Below are positions 44,101 to 54,480 of a stretch of DNA of 64,000 bases, piece after piece (position 1 is the stretch's first letter; each line of letters starts with the position of its first letter). The notes under the pieces are model-generated. The model was not told the origin of the DNA, searched no databases, and was given only the letters and a program-made list of their open reading frames with translations. This stretch comes from Brachionus manjavacas (Eukaryota; Rotifera; Eurotatoria; Ploima; Brachionidae): the NCBI GenBank assembly GCA_019054805.1, contig JAHQIY010000006.1, positions 6,262,001 through 6,326,000 of the forward strand, in the 5' to 3' direction. A program made the translations under genes and the position numbers.

Positions 44101-46603
44101 ATCGTTTTACTGAAAATAATCTACTAATTTAAAGTATTGCTTTCAAATTTACATATTTAGTTAATATCAAAATTGATTTAGTTGATCCGTAGAGTCTAAC
44201 TTAAAAAATTAATTTTTTATAATAAGTGTAAATTGAGCCAATTCAATCACAATTTATTTAAATTTTAATTTTAATTATTATTTTTATTTGTATTACTCTA
44301 AATCTTTCAAAACTTTCGGAGTAGATTTTTGAAGACTTATGTAAAATATACACAATGAAATTTCTAGTAAAAAAATCCAATTTATATTTTTATCTTTTTT
44401 ATTCTTTTCCCTTTAAGACTTGGTTTTTTTTGAAGCCTTACAAAATGATCTATAAAGAAAAATGAGGAAAAACACAAAAAATAAAGAGAGTAAAAAATTC
44501 ATTTTTAACAAAAATTTTCATTGTCTATTTCCCATGTCAGATCTACAAGTTAAAATATCAAATAGAATTTATAAAACATTTTAATTTTTTTAATTTTTTA
44601 AAATTTTAAAGGAGTTGTTCCTGGTTTTAATAATTTAGATAATGTTACCATTTATTCTTTCGATTAGCTCATTATTGGTAAGCTAAATTGTGTAATAAAC
44701 CCTTTTTCATCAATAAACAAAAAATGCCGCACATAGAACATCTAAGTGATGTATTTAATTCCTTTGATTTTAACTAGGGGCTCATTAAAAACTCAAAATA
44801 TAATTTTGTACAACCTTCATCAAAATGATTAATATGGAAAGCTATTGACGCATTTTTTTAAAATTTTGTTAAATCCTCAGCGACATTAAAAGTCAGAATA
44901 AAAATCGGAATCTTAGTTGAAAATCAATCCAAAAATACATTTTTTAAATTTTTCTAAAAATAAAGTTTTTGACCATCCTCCTAGTTTAAAAAAAAATAAC
45001 CTTTACTTTAAAAATTGTGTATGATACACAATTTTAAACTGAATTTTTGATATCTGCTAAAATTTTAAAAATGCAGAATTAAGCACAATACCATGATATG
45101 GTTTAACATGGTTTGCTACTCATGAAAATGTATCTCTGCATTCATTTTTTTAGTTAAAAATTCAAAATAATTTTTTTATTATTAAATAAATTAAAGATTT
45201 AATCTAAGGTTTTAACTTAGATTAGTGCAATATTATGACATTTTATAACATTTTTTATAGAATGGCTTTGTTAGATTTCAAAATTTTATGTGAAATTAAA
45301 TTAAATTAAAGTATGTTTATCCAAAATGACAATGTAAAAACTTGGTACTTAGAAAATCAAAATTTAAATCGAAAAAAAATTTTTATCTAAATTATTTTTT
45401 TTTTTAATATTTTTAATTATTTTAAATCGAAATTTAAGAAAAAATATTTCAATTTCAATTTGTGAGAACACATATGTCAGTCTTTTATTTTTGTACCAAG
45501 TTTTCTAATTGCACGTAATTTTACATGTAAAATTAAATCATCAATTTTTAGCCAGCATCAATAAATCATTAAATATAATAAAAAATGTATTTATTTTTAT
45601 TTTTTAATTATTTGTTAAGAATTAAATTTTTTTTTTTTGATTTTTTTCTATAATTTTTCTTTAATGAGGTTTATAAAAATTAATAAAATTTAAAAATAAA
45701 ATAATCGAAGTAGTTAAACACAAAAACAGACATAATTGATTATTAAAGATTGGTTTTCATTCTTGGTAGCTATTGATTTATTAATTTAACATTGAAATTT
45801 TAGCGAGGTTTCACAGTAAATAATTAAGTATAAACTAAAACATATTATCAAATATTGCATTATACACAACAAAAAATATACTTGTAGACAACTATTATTT
45901 TTATGTTATTTTAATTACGGGATTATTGGCGATTTTGGTTAATAAAAGATAAAACTCATATTTGGAGATTATTTACCATAAGGTTTTTATTTTCAAAAAA
46001 TAAAAATCCTAAAGATTTTACTATTTTTTTACATTAACATTGTAAAATTCAAAATAGCTATTTTTTTTTTAATTTATTTTCAAACATTTTTTACTATTTT
46101 TTATTTTTCAAGGCTTATTTAGATTAAAATAAAACTCTTAGCTTTACTTATTAGACCAGTTCTTGATTTAGACTATTTTGTTTTATTTTTTTGAAGAGTT
46201 TAAATTTAAAGACAGCAAGATCAATGGCTTTAAATTCTGTCCACTTTCAGAAAGTCGAGTAGCAAAAAAAGTATTCCTAGGTATTAGGCTTAAAAGCCAT
46301 ATTAATGGTAGGGATCCAAAATACTTAGTCTAGGCTTATCAAGACAAAGATTAAACTTATAACAAGCAATGTTTTTGTTTAAGAGTTTATTATTTAATAA
46401 AACCACTGGGTTTTTTTAAAGTAAGGGATTACGCTTTTTTTAAGAATATGATCCACATATTAAATAATCTATTTGACTTTTACGGCCTTAAATCAAAAAT
46501 CCGTTTGAGTTTATTGAATTAGAATTTATTTGAGTTTAGAAAATAGACTATTCTTAACCGGTCAACTTATATTTTTTATTTTTAATAATTTTGTTTTAAT
46601 CAG
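41162..46603. other. AT-rich intergenic desert
   Basis: I see no gene, no convincing exon and no delimited transposon. Upstream exons of the gene at 46604-47932 may be hidden here; one possible region is 46160-46290, but frames could not be joined. Confidence 0.4.
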
Positions 46604-47932
46604 CTCGGCTTGAGTTGTATGCAAAGTTTATGCTCCGGAATTATCTGATGGATAAATGCATTAGCGGGTTGCTAAGACGGTACTGTAAAAGAGTAAATCT
46701 AATAAATCACTTTTTAGTAAATAAATAAAAAATTTGATAGGTCTTGGCTCGCGGAAAGTTCTAGGAAATTATGAATTCAATTGAAAGGCTTTTTGAATAT
46801 TAAAATACAAAGTCATGATTTAAATTAGGAAATGGAGAGCTCATTTTGCTAAGCAAACGAGAGCTGCTCGGCATGCACTAAAGCCAATGCTAAGAGTAAG
46901 AAAAAAGTTTCGAGCTGTTTTTATTTATTGAATTTTGTTTAAATAATTATATTTTGGCTTTTTATTTTTTCTTGTTACGATTTTTGATTAGAAAATTCAA
47001 AGGTTTTTGTTATCGGGCTCTTAAATTTCAATTAAATTGTGAATGAATTTGTTTTTTGAGCTCAAAATTGTTGCGAAAGCTTTCAATGTATTTGACTAAT
47101 TTGCCTAGTTTCTTAAGATTTTTGTTTTTAAATTCGAAAATTTTTAAGAATGTTTCGCTTTGTTTTTTTTCTAATGTAAAAATTTAAATCAGATAAGTTT
47201 GATTTTATCTCAAACTAATCTTAGATCATCGATACTAGTTGACACTTAGATTTTTTTAAAATTTATCTACAACATCTAATTGAAATGAATGCTCAGGGCT
47301 TGCAAAATTTCAATCTATTTAATTGAACTTTGCTATTAATGAAGCAAATTTTTGTGCTAAATTGACACCAGGTTATCAGTAGAGATGGAAATTTAAAAAT
47401 TTTATTTGTGTTTATAAAAAAGTTTATTTGTATTTTAATACATAGCGAAGCACTCCAAGAGACCAGTTATGTCATTTAGAATTCATAACTTTTAAAATAA
47501 TTCTAGTAGGTAATTAGAATAAATTATTGACTACGCTAGGTATTTAAGCTGTATTTGAAACTAGCTTTTTTAAAATCAAATAATTAAAGATAGAGAATTT
47601 TAATAAAAATCCTTATCAAATTGATAATGCAGATAAGTGATCCGTTCGTCAAGAAGGAATTTTCAAAATACTTCGAGACACATTTGAGGAGATTTTTAAT
47701 TTTTGACACGCTTTTTGTTCAAAAATATTCACTGTGTAAACTTAGACTTGGACTAAACAGGATGAAGTATAAAAAAGATAGTGAGGTTTTTTTTTTATTA
47801 AAAATTGTTTTTAAAATAAATTAAAAGTTTTAAATTTTTTTAAATGAGAGATTATTGAATATTTTAGGGTCAATGCGTTTCATAATTGATCGTATTTTTA
47901 CTCAGTACGAGGAATTTTTAAAAAAAACATAA
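46604..47932 (+). CDS. 3' exons of an unrecognised spliced gene
   Basis: Four exon candidates have good borders and less AT-biased codons: 46604-46692 (RLELYAKFMLRNYLMDKC, then ISGLLRRYCKR), 46829-46895 (KWRAHFAKQTRAARHALK), 47633-47780 (ISDPFVKKEFSKYFETHL, then RRFLIFDTLFVQKYSLC) and 47868-47932 (RSMRFIIDRIFTQYEEF, stop TAA 47930-47932). Phases agree for the last three joins (0, then 1). Joining the first two needs an extra 17-nt exon at about 46741-46757 (VLARGK), whose donor is weak. The product is basic, helical and without signal or membrane segments. I do not recognise the family. The start lies upstream, unseen. Confidence 0.5.
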
Positions 47933-49691
47933 TTTATATGGTTATTGTAATTGTATTTTTTTTTAACTGAATCGTTTATTTCTTTTTTTTAAATAATATA
48001 AAGTTGAATTTTATTACAAATTTATTAAAAAATGGGAAATTATTACAAAATGATTTAAGTTAATAGCACAAGTATGACTTAAGTAGGAAATTTAAGCCAA
48101 TGTTGCTGTTATTTGTAATTTCAAATAAAAATCGTGATTTTTTGATTTTTTTTGAAATTTCTTAGTTAAAAAATTTAAAATAAAAAAGCAGCCAACTTAG
48201 CATTGTGCTAAATTTATTTTTAAATTAATTTAAATTAAAGATTATTCAATTCAAAAACTATGTTGAATAAAAAAATTGTATTTAACTTTATACAGTGCCA
48301 ATTTGAAAAAATTGAGTAATTTTTAGTACACTGTAATCAGTCAAGGTACAAAACTGCAACTATACACAAATTAAAAAAAAACTCATTCAAACAACAAAAA
48401 TTACCTTTAATTAGCATTAATATAAGCAATTTTGTGTATCTTTATTTTTTATTAAAAAAATAATTTGGGTGGATACCCTGGGCAGTTCCGAAAGACGATA
48501 GCCTTCTTTTCAGCTCCATGTTAGGAAAGTGTTCACGAAATTTTTACATATTGTAAAGTTGAAAAAAAAAAAAATTGAGTTTTTACTTTAAATTATAAAC
48601 TGAAAATGTCAATTGACCAGAAGAGAAAAATAAAAAAAGATTGAGTAATTCGATTTTATCAAAAATAGTTAGAATTTTGTGTATCAATTGCTCAAAAAGT
48701 GGATAAATCGCTGTATCTAAAAAATTAGATGAGGTCAAAAAAATACAGATCAAAAATTTAAAAATTTTGATAATTTTTATTTCCACTAAAATAAAGAAAA
48801 TTACGTTTGTTTTGGAAGATTTTCGTAATTTTTCATTTTTTACTATAGGGGTTTTAGGGTATTTTAAGATTAAGTTTTCGACTCATTTTTTCATTTCAAA
48901 AGTCATTGCTCGTTTTCGAAGTCCCCCTTCTTATTGTGAATTAAAAATGTGACTGAATCGGATGCTTAAAGCTTAGATTATTCATATTTTGTTTTGATTC
49001 ACTTGGAAATGGCACTCATAAATACACTAAGAAAATCATTTCTGAGCCCTGAGTAACTCCACCATTAATTTTTTTATAAACTTTTAAATATTAATTTAGA
49101 TAATTTAATCAATTATGAGTTTTTCTTTATTATTCGATTGATTTAAAGCGTTCAAAATCTTTTTTTTTTCAAAAGTTTAGCAATCTTTCAACCGAAGCAA
49201 TCATTTGAAGATATCAAATTTGATTTTGAATGCTTATCATCAATCGAATCAATATTTATGAAAAAGAATGGAACAAAATGTTAAAAATTTAAAAGCTTTT
49301 TGATTTTGGCTAAAAATTCAACAATGGGGACGAGTCAATTTTGTGACCCACTGGTCATATTATTTACCTGATTTGTTTTTAAGGTAAATTCCATGATGCA
49401 AAAGCACATTTCTCGATTTGCAGTTAAGTTTTTTGATCATAAAATTTACCTTAAAATTTTGCAAGGTTTTTGGTCAATAATTTTCCATGCATGATCCAAA
49501 ATAAAAAAATAATTAAATTGATCATTTGAATGATAAAAAATTAATTAAAGAAAAGATAAAAAACATTTTCTTTTTTATTAAAAAAGTTTTTAATTAAAAA
49601 AATGAAAGAAAATCCAGACTCAATTTATTGTTTTAATGAAGGGTCAATTTTCTGGCCAAAAAAAATTTTTTGTTCATTAAACTGACTGATA
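47933..49691. other. Intergenic AT-rich region
   Basis: No gene is supported. A short less AT-rich patch at about 48476-48535 translates on either strand but matches no family I know. It may be a coding relic. Confidence 0.4.
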
Positions 49692-50042
49692 CAGTGGTGT
49701 CCCGAATTTTGTATTTTACTATATTTTACGTAAATTTTGGAAAATTTTTAAAAGTAAAAAAATTATTAATTTACCATTTTTTTGGTAAAATACAGTAAAA
49801 TTTTAATGTTCTACGCAGATTGTAGTAAAAACCAAGATATCCAAAAAATTGAAGAACTTTGACTTTTTTCTAACAAAAATAAGATTTTAATAAAATTTGC
49901 AAATTTTTCAAACGAGAAATTTATGAAAAAAAATCACCGAAATTTACATTAATTTTAGTAAAATTTTATTTTTTTCCTGTTAAATAATTAAAATTTTATC
50001 TTATTTAACATAAAATGGTAAAAAACAAAATGCGAAACACTG
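49692..50042. mobile_element. Tc1/mariner-type MITE
   Basis: It starts CAGTGGTGTCCCGAATTTTG after TA 49690-49691. It ends with the inverted CAGTGTTTCGCATTTTG before TA 50043-50044. Both ends continue with TTTTACNAT-type sequence. There is no coding capacity in its 351 bp. Confidence 0.75.
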
Positions 50043-50331
50043 TAAGTTTATGGGGATACAAAAATGATCAGTCCCATTGCACCATGTTGCTTTTTAGTCT
50101 TCTGTAAATAAATTATTTTCATTTAGTTCTGTTCTTTTAATTTGGCAAAGCCTAAAGAAAAAATTCTTTCAAATTAACTCTTAAAATAAACTTCTATTTA
50201 AAATCGTGAAAATCAAACTGTTTCATTTTTTTTGTTATGATTTAAAATTTAAATTTAAACGTTTATTTAAAATTTATTGTAAATTCAAAATAATGAAAAA
50301 AATTTGAATTTTTTTTGTGAATATTTTCAGC

Positions 50332-50387
50332 TTGTGTTGAGTTGTGCCGGGCCCGAGCATATTCTTCAGCAAGGCCCGTAAATTGCT
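50332..50387 (+). other. Possible internal or 5'-UTR exon upstream of FBXL7
   Basis: A GC-rich 56-nt island between ATATTTTCAG and a GTAAAT donor stands out from AT-rich flanks. It could be a leader exon of the FBXL7-like gene 400 bp downstream. As coding sequence it is open in one frame up to the donor. No transcript evidence is available. Confidence 0.3.
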
Positions 50388-50794
50388 CTTAAAAATGCAA
50401 ATAAATTTTAGCCTGCGGCTTTCCAATCAAATAAATAATCAAAACAATTTTAATGATTCTTTTTTTCTAATTTATCTATGAGCATACAATATTACGCTTC
50501 CAAGATAAGATCAAGACCTTAATTTTGATCTAAATGAAGCTTGGCCCATGTGGTTTTGTTTGCTTTACTTTAAAGTAGAATTAAAATACTTTCCGTAGAT
50601 ATAAAAAAGAAAACAAATTAAATGATTATTAAAAGGAAATCAATTTGGAATGCAAAAATTTAATAGAGCATAAACAAAAACCAAGACTCGAATCACACGA
50701 ATGCAATTACAATCTAATGACACCAAACAATTTGGCCAATTTTTTCTATTGACAAACTGTAAAAATATTTTAACAATTTCCGCATTTTGCCGGC

Positions 50795-53116
50795 ATGTCC
50801 ACGAACCCACCGGGCATGCTTTCGTTCAAGTACACGAACAAATCCAATTCGAACAGCGCATTGAACACTGCGTCCATCAAGTCCATTCTCAAAAAGCCCA
50901 ACAATTTGAACTCAAGCTGGCAGCAGATAAGACAAAACATGGAGAGCAGCCACTTCAAGGACACGAACAACCGGTACAGCAGCCTGGCCGATATGTATCT
51001 GGACCTCACTTTGAACAATGAGAAAAACTCGGACCTGAACAATTTTGCCGAAATACTGGAGACAAGCTTTGGACACAATTTGATCAGCGAGCCCATGTCG
51101 GAGAACTATGACCAAGTGGAAAAGGGCCACGATGTCATCAGCCTAAACGTGGACTTTTCCAATGACGAGGAAGCGGTGGCTAAGGCGCAGCAAGAGCTCG
51201 AGTTCCAAATCGACCCGAAGAAATTCACGCTCGAGCTCTCGTTCTCCTCAAGCCAGTCGTCCAGTCCCATCACCACTGTCTCCACCACTTCTTCGCTCAC
51301 CTACTATGACGACTTTTACGTCAGCAACAAGCTCAACAAACTGGCCGACAATTTGGCCAAGTCGGACTTTTGCTTGAAGCAAAATTTTTCCAACAAACAA
51401 AATCTGTCTCTTTCTCTGTCTTCTTTTAGCTCGAGCAGCTGGCACAAAAAGCCCAGCAACCAAGTGAACCCAGTGTACGAAAACCACAGCATGGTCAAAC
51501 AATTCAGCCGCAAGGTGAAGTTGCGCGAGGAGCTGAAAGTGGCGCGAAGAGAAAAACTGCTGAAAGCAAGCAAAATTTACGCCAAGATAGCAGGCCACCA
51601 AATGAACATCAATTGTCTGGACGATTTTTTGCTCATGGCCATATTTTGCCAGCTGAACACCATTGAGCTGCTCAGACTGCAGTTTGTGTGCAAGCGTTGG
51701 CACCGCATCATCTGGTCCACCGAGTACACGTACAAGCTTTTTCGCTGCATCGACATCAGATCGGACAGCTTGACTGTGTCCAAAGCCGAGCCGGTCAGCA
51801 AAAATTTGACTTTTAGCAGGTTTTTTAGACGCAAGCCCCAGAAGCTCGCACAGTCCAAGAGCCTCAACTTGAACCACACAAGGTCCAATTGCGCAATCAA
51901 TGTAGACTTGCTTCTGAAATTTTTGCTCACCAAATTGGTCAATAGACAAACGTATCCGGTGTGTTTGTGTGTGGAAAAAGTTCGCATCCGCAACACCAAC
52001 CGGCTGACTGACCGCGGCCTCGAGCTCATCGCGGCTCTCTGTCCCGAGCTCAAGCACTTGTCCGTGCGCAACTGTCTCAGCATTCGGTCCACATCAGTGG
52101 AAAAAGTGATAGAAAATTGCGAGAATCTAAAGTATCTGGACCTGGCTGGCTGCTACAACATAAACAATTTGGTGCCAGGCGAAAAAAAGGCCAGCAAGCC
52201 TTTGAATGGTTTGTATAGGAAAATGTTGGGCCACAAAAAAATCCGCCAGCTCGAGAGCAGGCCAGCTGTGGAAAAGTTCAACACAAGCGAGTATTTGTAC
52301 CTGCAGCACATAGACCTCAGTTTTTGCTCCAACATAAATGACAAGTCGTTGGAGTTTTTGTGCAAAACTTGTGTGTTCATGCGCAACTTGTATTTGCGCC
52401 GATGCCGGCAGATCACCGACATCGGGGTGCTGTACATAGCCAAGTATTGTGTTCACTTGAGGGAGCTTAGTCTTTGTCAGTGTGTCAAAGTGTCCGACAC
52501 CGGCATCAGGTACTTGGCTAATGACAAACTGCTGCACTCGTCGTCCAAAAATTCCATTAGCAACACAGATGGACAAGGCGGCGCCCCGAGGGACTACAAG
52601 TTGAAGTATTTGAGCTTGGCCGAGTGTCCGCTCATCAGTGACTGTTCGCTGATTTATTTGAGCAAAGTGGGCTTTTTTCACCAGATCAGGTACCTTAATT
52701 TGAGGGGATGTGCCAAAATTAGTGACAAGTTTACCAAGTACTTGGTGGGCGCCAATGTCATTGTTAGATTTATCCAAAATGAGCTTATGCTTTCAAGTTT
52801 GTCGAGGATGCAGCAGAAGTTTTTCATTCCGTTCGAGCTCAAGACAATTGATCTGTCCAAGTGTTCGATAAGTGACAAGTCAATAGAGTATTTGTGTCGT
52901 TTGGTCTCTGTCAAGCCGGATTTGCTGCACAGAATCAGTTTGAGGTGTTGTGATGGTATTACTGATAGTGGAATTAGACTTTTGGCCGCCAATTGCCGCA
53001 ATTTACAAAGCCTGAATGTCACAAAATGTGCCAATGTGAGCTCCCAGTCGCTCAAAGAAATTAAAAAAAACTGTCCCAGTTGTGTTATTCAGCATACGAA
53101 TTTTTCATTTTGCTAA
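50795..53116 (+). CDS. FBXL7: F-box/leucine-rich-repeat protein, FBXL7-like
   Basis: FBXL7 is the substrate-recognition subunit of an SCF ubiquitin ligase. One uninterrupted frame of 773 codons begins at ATG 50795, with an in-frame TAA 24 nt upstream. Residues 1-265 are a Ser/Asn-rich N-terminal region. The F-box spans about 271-320 (INCLDDFLLMAIFCQL, LRLQFVCKRWHRIIW). An LRR array runs from about 393 to 760, with RLTDRGLELIAALCPEL, YLRRCRQITDIGVLYIAKYC, and GITDSGIRLLAANCRNLQ. The C-terminus NCPSCVIQHTNFSFC closely matches the FBXL7 ending. It is longer than human FBXL7 (491 aa), mainly in the N-terminal part and by inserts between LRRs (about 455-495 and 580-610). Base composition is clearly richer in G and C than the rest of the window. 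An AATAAA lies 4 nt after the stop. Confidence 0.9.
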   Translation: MSTNPPGMLSFKYTNKSNSNSALNTASIKSILKKPNNLNSSWQQIRQNMESSHFKDTNNRYSSLADMYLDLTLNNEKNSDLNNFAEILETSFGHNLISEPMSENYDQVEKGHDVISLNVDFSNDEEAVAKAQQELEFQIDPKKFTLELSFSSSQSSSPITTVSTTSSLTYYDDFYVSNKLNKLADNLAKSDFCLKQNFSNKQNLSLSLSSFSSSSWHKKPSNQVNPVYENHSMVKQFSRKVKLREELKVARREKLLKASKIYAKIAGHQMNINCLDDFLLMAIFCQLNTIELLRLQFVCKRWHRIIWSTEYTYKLFRCIDIRSDSLTVSKAEPVSKNLTFSRFFRRKPQKLAQSKSLNLNHTRSNCAINVDLLLKFLLTKLVNRQTYPVCLCVEKVRIRNTNRLTDRGLELIAALCPELKHLSVRNCLSIRSTSVEKVIENCENLKYLDLAGCYNINNLVPGEKKASKPLNGLYRKMLGHKKIRQLESRPAVEKFNTSEYLYLQHIDLSFCSNINDKSLEFLCKTCVFMRNLYLRRCRQITDIGVLYIAKYCVHLRELSLCQCVKVSDTGIRYLANDKLLHSSSKNSISNTDGQGGAPRDYKLKYLSLAECPLISDCSLIYLSKVGFFHQIRYLNLRGCAKISDKFTKYLVGANVIVRFIQNELMLSSLSRMQQKFFIPFELKTIDLSKCSISDKSIEYLCRLVSVKPDLLHRISLRCCDGITDSGIRLLAANCRNLQSLNVTKCANVSSQSLKEIKKNCPSCVIQHTNFSFC

Positions 53117-53452
53117 TCAAAATAAATTAGTTTATTTTATAAAAAAGCTAAAAAAAAACAGTCTTTCAATTATTGAAATTTTTTTGAAATTTTTATTTAA
53201 TTGTTAATTTTATAATGTTTTTGATGGTTTATCGACGATTAAATTATTTAATTTTTTAATTTTTTTTCTCTTGTTCTAAATTATTTAAGGGTTGTTTTCA
53301 CTTCGATGACAAATAGCACAGAAATATTAAAGAAATTTTTTTTTTTATTTGTACAAAAATTAGTTATTTGAATACAGTAAAGTACCAAAAAATTAAAAAA
53401 ACAAATATACAATTTGGAAATTAGTTTTTATGCTATTTAATTTATCAAAATC
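53117..53452. other. FBXL7 3' flank
   Basis: AATAAA at 53121-53126 may be the polyadenylation signal. The remainder is AT-rich with no further feature until the LINE tail. Confidence 0.5.
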
Positions 53453-54480
53453 TTAATTTTATAGATGGAGCGGGACCGGATCTAGATCCCATCTACAACT
53501 TAATTTTTAAAAACTTACCTAATGAGATCCTTCTTGAAATATCCCAAGTAATCCTTTTAAAGATACAAAAGTGAGAATTATCGATATGATCTTTAATTCT
53601 CGAAAATATTTCGCTAAGAATCGTCAAAGTTCCTCAGTATCAGATTCTGTAAACAGATCTTCTCCAGGTCTCCGACTTCATATGTCTATCAATTTTGGTC
53701 TTAAACTGATTGACCGTATCAGTCCCTACTATTTCCGAGGGTAAAAGGTTCCAGGTTGTAGCTGTTCGGTTAAGTAAGAATTTATCCCTCATTGTCGTTC
53801 CCTGCTTATCCCTTGTTATTTGGCTATTGTGTCTCCTGCTTGTCCCCTCACTTACTCCCTCATTCTCTCTTATATCCAAATCTATCCTCTCGAACCCTTT
53901 CTTTATCTTAAATATTTGTAATAAGTCCCCTCTTTTCCTTCTTGTTTCCAGGTCTGTTAAACCAAGATCCCTAAGTCTTTCTTCGTACTCTAATCCTCTT
54001 AATTCTATTACCATCTTAGTCGCCCTTTTCTGGATTCCCTCGACCTTATTAATTTCAATTCTAGTCATAGAATTCCATACCGCCGAAGCGAATTCTAAAT
54101 GCGTTCTGACGAAAGCTGAGTACAGCTTTTTAAACAACTCTTTATTAAAAAATTTGAAAGTTTTTCTCATTCTACCTAAAGCACTGTTAGCTTTAGATAC
54201 CGCTGCTTCTACTTGTTTACTATGCTTCCCATCATTTGAAACCATAGTACCCAGATCTTTCTCAACCTCGGATTCCTGCAACCATACTTTTTCTTCACCA
54301 TGTTGAATGTAATATTTGTTTCTAGGGTTCTTCTTCCCGTAATGCATGATTTTGCATTTATTACTGTTTAAGGACATTGACCACTTATTTGACGATATTT
54401 GAGTAATTTTTGACACATAAAATTGATCTAGTGCACCCATACAAACTTTGCCATCTTCAGTGAAAGGATCTAAATCAATT
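53453..54480 (-). mobile_element. 5'-truncated CR1/L2-like LINE, 3' half of ORF2
   Basis: On the minus strand it begins within the reverse transcriptase at a FADD-like box, here DPFTEDGKVCMG. It then runs through NKWSMSLNSNKCKIMHYG, LGTMVSNDGKHSKQV, FVRTHLEFASAVWN, IQKRATKM and RRKRGDLLQIFKI to a stop at 53640. The usual box is F-A-D-D, so F-T-E-D suggests catalytic loss. A GC-rich 3' UTR (53460-53500, GGATCTAGATCC palindrome) ends in an AT-rich tail. Its frame is open and fused to the upstream LINE. Confidence 0.85.

Noticed and set aside
51248..52777. Long minus-strand open frames (about 269 and 216 codons) opposite FBXL7
   Set aside because: They lie antisense to a clear F-box/LRR frame in a GC-richer stretch where stops are scarce, and their translations show no domain.
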